DNA of 45,241 nucleotides from Chthoniobacterales bacterium (GTDB taxonomy: Bacteria > Verrucomicrobiota > Verrucomicrobiia > Chthoniobacterales > UBA6821), in NCBI GenBank assembly GCA_026461395.1, contig JAPJNA010000053.1, positions 1-45,241 on the forward strand, read 5' to 3'. Numbering within the stretch: the first letter of the stretch is position 1; each line of letters opens with the position of its first letter. A program made the translations under genes and the position numbers. The notes beneath the pieces were generated by a model. The model had not been told where the DNA came from. It saw only the letters and a program-made list of their open reading frames with translations, and ran no database searches. Positions 40,435-45,241 of this stretch are shown here, one piece after another.

Positions 40435-42587
40435 AGACCTTCTCAAAACTCAAGCTGACTCTCTGCTCCATCGTTTTCGCTGCCCTAAGCATGCTGATCT
40501 CTCCCACGGGAGCAGCGCAATCCCCAACGAATAGCGACGCACTGGTCGGCATTCCTAGCGGCACAGCGCAAGCGATGGATGCGGCGGCCTCGAACTCGAT
40601 TATCGCCACGAACCTCCCCTCTGAGTCAGACCAGTCTATAAGCGGGATTTCTGTCGGCGGTCAGGCTCCCTACCAGGAACAGACAAACGCACCCATCCTG
40701 GCGACCAACTTGCCCTCTACCGATGACCAGTCCATCACTGGTTCCTCCGTTCTGCCTGCTCTTTCGACCAACCCTCCCATGCCGCCGCAGGGATTGGATG
40801 CAGGCACAAACGCCCTGACGAATCTCCCCATCATCCCGACCCCGGATCTTCCCATGGCGGCACCGATCACGAATGCGATCACTCCTTCGTCGCTTCCCGC
40901 GCCACTCCCTGAAACCACGACCGGCCCCTTTCCCATGTCTACTCCAACGAGTAACAACTTCGGGCTGATCGATAAGATCATGAAGTTGGTGAAGGATGTG
41001 CCCCTCACGGCCGAGGCTCTGGCAAAAGCAGGCAACAAAGTCGTTCCAGGAATCATCGCCAAGGACGCCAAGAGGATGAGTATCGATGAATCAGTCCAGT
41101 ATGCTTTGGCGCATAATCCCGATATCCTGACCGCCGTCCAGAACATCCAGAGAGCCTCTGGTAACTACATCAATGTCCGGGCTGGGCTTATTCCAAAACT
41201 CAATGTTCTGCCCGCTTACACCTGGATAGATCCTAACATTCAGAGCGGACAGACGCCTCCAGGATATGGCGGCGGAGGAGGAAATCCCTTCGTTCAAGTC
41301 AACCAGTCATGGAATATCAATTTCCAAGGCACCCAGCTTCTATATGACGGATGGAAGACCCCGGCCCTCACCGAGGCTGCCAAGCTTTCCGAGCAGATCG
41401 CTTACTTCCAACTTCGTCAGACTCTCGATCGTGTGGTGGCAGACGTGGTACGCCAATTCTACCAGGTTGTCCTGAACCGCGCCCTTGTGATTGCGAACGA
41501 GCAGCAGGTCGCCCTTTACAAAACCCAAGTCACTGACCAACAGAGTCGTTACGATGCAGGGACAGTTCCTCGATTCAATGTGCTCCAAGCTCAGGTTCAG
41601 ATGGCCAACGCCATGCCTCCCTTGATCGCAGCGGAAAACAATCTGCGCACCTCGCTCTTCCGTCTCGTGCAACTCATCGGCATGGACTACCCCAATATCC
41701 AGAACGTGAAAATCCCCTTTGATGTCGATGGTGAACTCGGCTACTACCCCCGCAAGTTTGATGAGAATGCCTCCATTCACACCGCCCTCCAACGCAATCC
41801 CCAACTCAAAGCGCAGCGCTTCAACATCCTCGTTACTGCGAAACAAGTAACTGCGGCCATTTCGGGTTGGCTACCGACGATCAATGCCAACGGTGGCTAT
41901 CAGGTGCAGAGTTACAAGTATGACCAATCCCTCTCGGAAACCATCGAAGGGTGGTTCTTCGGTGCCTCCGGGAGCTGGGCGATCTTTGATGGCCTAGCCA
42001 CGTACGGCTCGGTCAAGCAAGCAAAGGCTACCATGCAGAGCGCCAAGATCGCCTATGATAACAACGTCCGCGGCGTCGTCACCGAAGTGCAGACGGCCAT
42101 CTCCAACATTCAGCAGGCGAAGGAAACTATCGACAGCCAGAAGGCCACCGTGGAACAGGCGGCCGAGGCGCTCAGACTCTCCCGTGAGCGACTGGATGCG
42201 GGTGCGGGAGTGCAGCTCGATGTGATCAATGCGCAGGTTCAACTCCTCCAGGCTCAGACATCGGTGCTGTCAGCTCTCTTTCAATATATCTCTGCCACTG
42301 CGGAATATGACCGGGCCCTCTCACTGCACACGCAATACGAGGAACTCTTTGATGACCCACTGAACAAATGGGAGAAAGCCCGGTACCAATCCCTTAATGC
42401 AGAGAATCGGACCCGTCCACAGCTTCCAAGATCCATGCGCAAGAATGATCCACTGTCGCCGGGGGTCAAGTTTGACGATCTGATCAAAAGCTCCACCGTG
42501 CGGAAACAGGAGCAGCCACTCGACGCGAAAGACAAAGGCAAAACAGCTAAGGGCACGAAGAAAACCGACAAGAAATCCGTCGATTGA
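40431..42587 (+). CDS. TolC-family outer-membrane channel with a long N-terminal linker
   Basis: 718 residues, much longer than TolC (about 470). After a signal peptide (about 1-33, 'SMLISPTGAAQS'), residues 34-200 are Pro/Thr/Asn-rich and contain two related segments 'ATNLPSESDQSISGISV' and 'ATNLPSTDDQSITGSSV'. Two TolC-type repeats follow (about 220-420 and 430-640) with helix-rich 'SIDESVQYALAHNPDILTAVQNIQRA', 'YDAGTVPRFNVLQAQVQMANA' and 'RLDAGAGVQLDVINAQVQLLQAQ'. The C-terminal 70 residues are Lys-rich. It forms the outer-membrane exit for efflux or type I secretion. No RND or adaptor gene is adjacent. Confidence 0.9.
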   Translation: MKTFSKLKLTLCSIVFAALSMLISPTGAAQSPTNSDALVGIPSGTAQAMDAAASNSIIATNLPSESDQSISGISVGGQAPYQEQTNAPILATNLPSTDDQSITGSSVLPALSTNPPMPPQGLDAGTNALTNLPIIPTPDLPMAAPITNAITPSSLPAPLPETTTGPFPMSTPTSNNFGLIDKIMKLVKDVPLTAEALAKAGNKVVPGIIAKDAKRMSIDESVQYALAHNPDILTAVQNIQRASGNYINVRAGLIPKLNVLPAYTWIDPNIQSGQTPPGYGGGGGNPFVQVNQSWNINFQGTQLLYDGWKTPALTEAAKLSEQIAYFQLRQTLDRVVADVVRQFYQVVLNRALVIANEQQVALYKTQVTDQQSRYDAGTVPRFNVLQAQVQMANAMPPLIAAENNLRTSLFRLVQLIGMDYPNIQNVKIPFDVDGELGYYPRKFDENASIHTALQRNPQLKAQRFNILVTAKQVTAAISGWLPTINANGGYQVQSYKYDQSLSETIEGWFFGASGSWAIFDGLATYGSVKQAKATMQSAKIAYDNNVRGVVTEVQTAISNIQQAKETIDSQKATVEQAAEALRLSRERLDAGAGVQLDVINAQVQLLQAQTSVLSALFQYISATAEYDRALSLHTQYEELFDDPLNKWEKARYQSLNAENRTRPQLPRSMRKNDPLSPGVKFDDLIKSSTVRKQEQPLDAKDKGKTAKGTKKTDKKSVD

Positions 42588-43255
42588 ACGAACGACATCC
42601 CACTGTTGAAATTATCCAGATCCCCACACGGTGCTCAGTGCATCATGTTGCCGCACGGTTGATCGGACGGATTCCCAAGGTTGAGGTTGCACTGGAGCGA
42701 GATGCTGCGATGGCGGCACTGGCGCCACATCAATTCAACTTGCTCAGAGAGCAAGGACTCGGGAGCTTCCCTTTGGTCACTGCGGAACAGGTTCACGGAA
42801 ATCATGTAACCTTTGTTGGGGAGCCTTCGGCATCGCCAATTCCAAATTCTGACGGCCTACTCACCGGCGTAAGAGGAATCACCCTTGGCATTTCTGTTGC
42901 TGATTGCGCCCCAGTCTGGCTGGTCGCCAAGGATGGATCAGCGGGAGGGCTACTTCACTCGGGGAAAAAAGGAACAGAACTGGGTATCGTCCCGGAAGGC
43001 ATTCGCTCCCTCTGCTCCATGACGACTCTCTCTCCCAAAGATCTTATTTTAGTCATCGGTCCTTGCATTCGTCCTCCCTGCTACGAGGTCGATTTTGCTG
43101 CAGAAATTAGGCGTCAGGCCCATGAAGCCGGCATGACAGATATTCTCGACGAGTGCATCTGCACGGCATGTCATCCTGAGCGCTACTACTCGTACCGGCG
43201 GGAACTCGGACTGACAGGACGCATGCTTGCGACACTGACCCTTCTGCCACGATGA
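42584..43255 (+). CDS. YfiH/YlmD-family (laccase-domain) purine nucleosidase-type protein
   Basis: 223 residues of the COG1496 family. The metal-ligand segments are all recognisable: 'TAEQVHGNHV' (His), 'SDGLLTG', 'SVADCAPVWLV' (Cys) and 'LLHSGKKGTELGI' (His, replacing the usual HAGWRGT), then 'IGPCIRPPCYEV' and 'HPERYYSYRRE'. Members process purine nucleosides or have been called polyphenol oxidases. Start TTG at 42584 overlaps the TolC-like stop (TTGA); its TGA overlaps the next ATG. The divergent HSGKKG is the odd point. Confidence 0.8.
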   Translation: MNERHPTVEIIQIPTRCSVHHVAARLIGRIPKVEVALERDAAMAALAPHQFNLLREQGLGSFPLVTAEQVHGNHVTFVGEPSASPIPNSDGLLTGVRGITLGISVADCAPVWLVAKDGSAGGLLHSGKKGTELGIVPEGIRSLCSMTTLSPKDLILVIGPCIRPPCYEVDFAAEIRRQAHEAGMTDILDECICTACHPERYYSYRRELGLTGRMLATLTLLPR

Positions 43256-44010
43256 AACGTGATTTCGATCCAGCTCAACCCGAATTCATGGATCAAGCCG
43301 AACTGCTGGATGGTAGACCCTCGGCGGAGCTGCAGCGTGATCTTTCCAACCTTCGTTGGCTGAACCGCCACTTCGGCGCTATCTCCATTTTACATCGATT
43401 TCTGAATCGCTGGCTGACTCCTGTCATTCTTGATCCTCGGCAACCCCGACTCAGGGTTCTTGATCTGGCCACTGGCGAAGGGGATCTCCCAAGAGAACTC
43501 GTCACATGGTGTCGCGAACGAAATATTCCCGTCACTGTCGATGCCGTCGATGCCAATGCCGCCACCCTTGCGGTGGCACGGGATCTGAGTACGGAATTTC
43601 CTGAGATCACTTTCCATGAGGGAGATATCCGTGCATGGAACTCAGATAAACAGACCTCCTGGGATCTCGTGCTCTGCTCGCTGGCTCTCCATCATTTCAG
43701 CTCGGAGGATGCGGTGCAGGTCCTGCGGCATGCACGGCAGCTTTCCTCCCGGCACCTACTTGTTGCTGACCTGAAAAGGAGTCGTATGGGAGCGCTTGGA
43801 ATCTGGCTACTCACCGCCACCTTCCTGAGGGAGCCGATGACCGTTCACGATGCACGCCTCTCGATTCGTAGAGCTTTTTCAGGCTCAGAGCTTACTGAGT
43901 TGGCACGAAAAGCTGGCTGGGGGGCATTCCAACAGGCTGATTTTCCCGTCACACGTCAGGCAATCTGGATTGATCGGATTCCAGGAAATAATCCCGCACA
44001 ACATTGCTGA
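43252..44010 (+). CDS. Class I SAM-dependent methyltransferase
   Basis: 252 residues. Motif I is 'VLDLATGEGDLPRELV', then 'VDAVDANAATLAVARDL' (acidic loop), 'DIRAWNSDK', 'WDLVLCSLALHHFSSEDAVQVL' (motif IV, with His-His) and 'LLVADLKRSRMGA'. A helix-forming insert 'LGIWLLTATFLREPMTVHDARLSI' follows. These are UbiE/Menaquinone-type methyltransferase features, but the substrate is unknown. The N-terminal 60 residues may be a lid. It is coupled to the YfiH-like gene (ATGA at 43252) and ends 4 bp before the convergent AsmA-like gene. Confidence 0.85.
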   Translation: MKRDFDPAQPEFMDQAELLDGRPSAELQRDLSNLRWLNRHFGAISILHRFLNRWLTPVILDPRQPRLRVLDLATGEGDLPRELVTWCRERNIPVTVDAVDANAATLAVARDLSTEFPEITFHEGDIRAWNSDKQTSWDLVLCSLALHHFSSEDAVQVLRHARQLSSRHLLVADLKRSRMGALGIWLLTATFLREPMTVHDARLSIRRAFSGSELTELARKAGWGAFQQADFPVTRQAIWIDRIPGNNPAQHC

Positions 44011-44014
44011 ATTC

Positions 44015-45241
44015 CTACTGCTGTGTCGGTGATTCCGTGGACTGAGAAGAAGATCCCTTAGGTAGAAGCTTGGGACGCCACTTAGGATGCTTAGCGGAGC
44101 CAACGGATTCATACTCAAAGATTTTACTAACGGGAAATAGGACTAACCCAGGCAACCCCTGCGCATTGAGTCTCATATTCATGCTCATCTTGTCATCTAA
44201 GTAGTAGATGGTGCCGTTCCCGATCATATTAAACCCTTTCCCCTGAATAAGCAGGTTGCGCGTGGTGATCGCCCCGTTCTCGACGGTGAAGTCCGTGGTC
44301 GCTTGCCGCGCATTCTGATACCCTAGACCAGGAATTATTTCGTTCAGCAGAAGAGAAAGAGGGCCAAAGATAGGCATCGCGAGGACATTGCCGTTTTCAA
44401 TTAAGAGATTTCCCTTGCCAGTCATAGCGTGATCATCACCCCCAACAGCATGGAAGGCGTAGTCAGCAGTCAGGCTTCCACTTGATTCACCGTAACCAAA
44501 ATACAGCATGGCGAGTGTCTTGAAATCGACTTTCTCTAGATGCACGGACGCTCCATAACGACTGTCTCCCGGTGCTACAGAGACGTCAGCCTTCAGTGCC
44601 ACACCCCCGCCGAAGAGGCGCGACTTAGGCAAGTCGACCAGCACTTTCTGACCCTTTAGATGGACCATGCCGGAAGTGGAGCCAAACGGAAGATCCTTTC
44701 CAATCAGGGTATAACCGAGACCTGCCGGTGCATTGAGTTCGATGTGAAGGTCGTTTTTTTGCGGGTCTTTCAGTCCGACTTTCCCTGTGAGGCGAAGATT
44801 GGGGGGGGTGATGAAACGGTAGGCCCGTAGGGACTCAGCTATTCGTGGATCGATCCATGTCATTAACTGCACGGGATCCAGCGACGACTGCACCTTTGGA
44901 AAGAGCCCTTCCAAGTTCTTATAATCATAAACGAACTCACCGCGTCCCGAACCCTCGCCCATTCTCACCAAAATATCGCGAAACGTGACGGCGCCTTTGG
45001 CTGCTTGAAATTTTGAACTCAGCCCGTCAATCCAGGCCCCACGCATGGCGGCTTTCCCGAGTTCCAGACTGCCATTGCCTTGAAGTTGGAGAGGATCAAG
45101 GATGGGGGCTCCCCCCTCGAAGCTTATCTGAAGGGGATCCTTGAAATCCATCCCCTCGAAGGCCTCCCGGGTTTTCCCTACTGTCATCGGGGCAAACTTT
45201 GAAGGGAAAAGAGATGCCTTGAGACGCACCCTGTTGTCACC
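44015..45241 (-). CDS. AsmA-like envelope protein (N-terminus missing)
   Basis: The frame is open to the right edge, giving at least 408 residues of the C-terminal part of a larger protein. Repeated amphipathic beta segments such as 'GNGSLELGKAAMRGAWIDGLSSKFQAAKG', 'GEFVYDYKNLEGLF', 'LTGKVGLKDP', 'GYTLIGKDLPFGSTSGMVHLKG' and 'GKGNLLIENGNVLAMPIFGPLSLLLNEI' and 'TIYYLDDKMSMNMRLNAQGLPGLVLFPVSKIFEYESVG' (partly quoted) resemble the AsmA/TamB/YhdP-type domain. Such proteins are inner-membrane anchored and are linked to phospholipid transport or outer-membrane assembly. It converges on the methyltransferase gene. A GTG at 45229 is not needed as a start, as the frame continues. Confidence 0.75.
   Translation of the reverse strand, partial: GDNRVRLKASLFPSKFAPMTVGKTREAFEGMDFKDPLQISFEGGAPILDPLQLQGNGSLELGKAAMRGAWIDGLSSKFQAAKGAVTFRDILVRMGEGSGRGEFVYDYKNLEGLFPKVQSSLDPVQLMTWIDPRIAESLRAYRFITPPNLRLTGKVGLKDPQKNDLHIELNAPAGLGYTLIGKDLPFGSTSGMVHLKGQKVLVDLPKSRLFGGGVALKADVSVAPGDSRYGASVHLEKVDFKTLAMLYFGYGESSGSLTADYAFHAVGGDDHAMTGKGNLLIENGNVLAMPIFGPLSLLLNEIIPGLGYQNARQATTDFTVENGAITTRNLLIQGKGFNMIGNGTIYYLDDKMSMNMRLNAQGLPGLVLFPVSKIFEYESVGSAKHPKWRPKLLPKGSSSQSTESPTQQ

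Noticed and set aside
1-45241. CRISPR arrays, insertion sequences or transposases
   Set aside because: No repeat-spacer pattern and no transposase motif were seen; the only mobile DNA recognised is the element at the left edge.

Overview
The window is 45.2 kb of a chromosome from a Gram-negative bacterium, most probably a member of Verrucomicrobiota. LPS-heptose genes (gmhA-like, hldD), an LptF/G permease, TolB-Pal, a TolC-family porin and AsmA-like protein show the double membrane. The phylum call rests on the A-FTLIELLVVIAIIAIL type of pseudopilin, the enlarged prepilin peptidase and the overall protein character. It is an inference, because no rRNA gene is present. Coding density is high and many genes are translationally coupled.

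Left edge (1-2783): accessory DNA. A divergent pair, a phage-type repressor (+) and an AlpA/Xis-like HTH protein (-), is followed on the minus strand by an archaeo-eukaryotic-type primase and the start of a replicative helicase that runs off the window. This cassette abuts the 3' end of tRNA-Gly(CCC), the usual attachment site of integrative elements. It looks like one end of a satellite or phage-inducible-island type element; the integrase and the far end are outside the window.

Core genome: a pseudopilin diverges from rnr (RNase R) and bioB. A truncated tRNA remnant (6950-6989) follows bioB. Next comes a minus-strand block of pdxJ, purH, an MsbA-like ABC exporter, a prepilin peptidase and a GmhA-like isomerase. 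A lipoprotein and a zinc-ribbon coiled-coil protein follow on the plus strand, then a UvrD-type helicase, purN, rpmA-rplU, a tRNA-Leu with the unusual anticodon AAG, a DnaQ-type exonuclease, a DAHP synthase and yajQ. The stretch 20.9-26.3 kb holds small membrane proteins, hldD, a TPR protein and envelope proteins of unknown function, and it is rich in short dispersed repeats. Then come a DinG-family helicase, lptF/G and a Dus enzyme, a PhoB/PhoR-like two-component pair, a phosphofructokinase, a membrane protein that looks like a microbial rhodopsin without its retinal lysine, a DegT-family aminotransferase, pal-tolB and pheA. The last part is a coupled marR-tolC-yfiH-methyltransferase operon, with an AsmA-like gene truncated by the right edge.

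Points most worth following: (1) the tRNA-Gly-associated island; (2) the lysine-less rhodopsin-like protein at 34571-35287, in which the Arg/Trp/Pro spacing of helix C and the Asp of helix G are kept while the Schiff-base Lys position is Leu; (3) a family of six related short repeats lying just 3' of genes in a consistent sense orientation, some able to fold as terminator-like hairpins; (4) tRNA-Leu(AAG); (5) a strong orphan intrinsic terminator on the minus strand upstream of the phoB-like gene. All functional calls were made by reading the sequence; no database search was possible.
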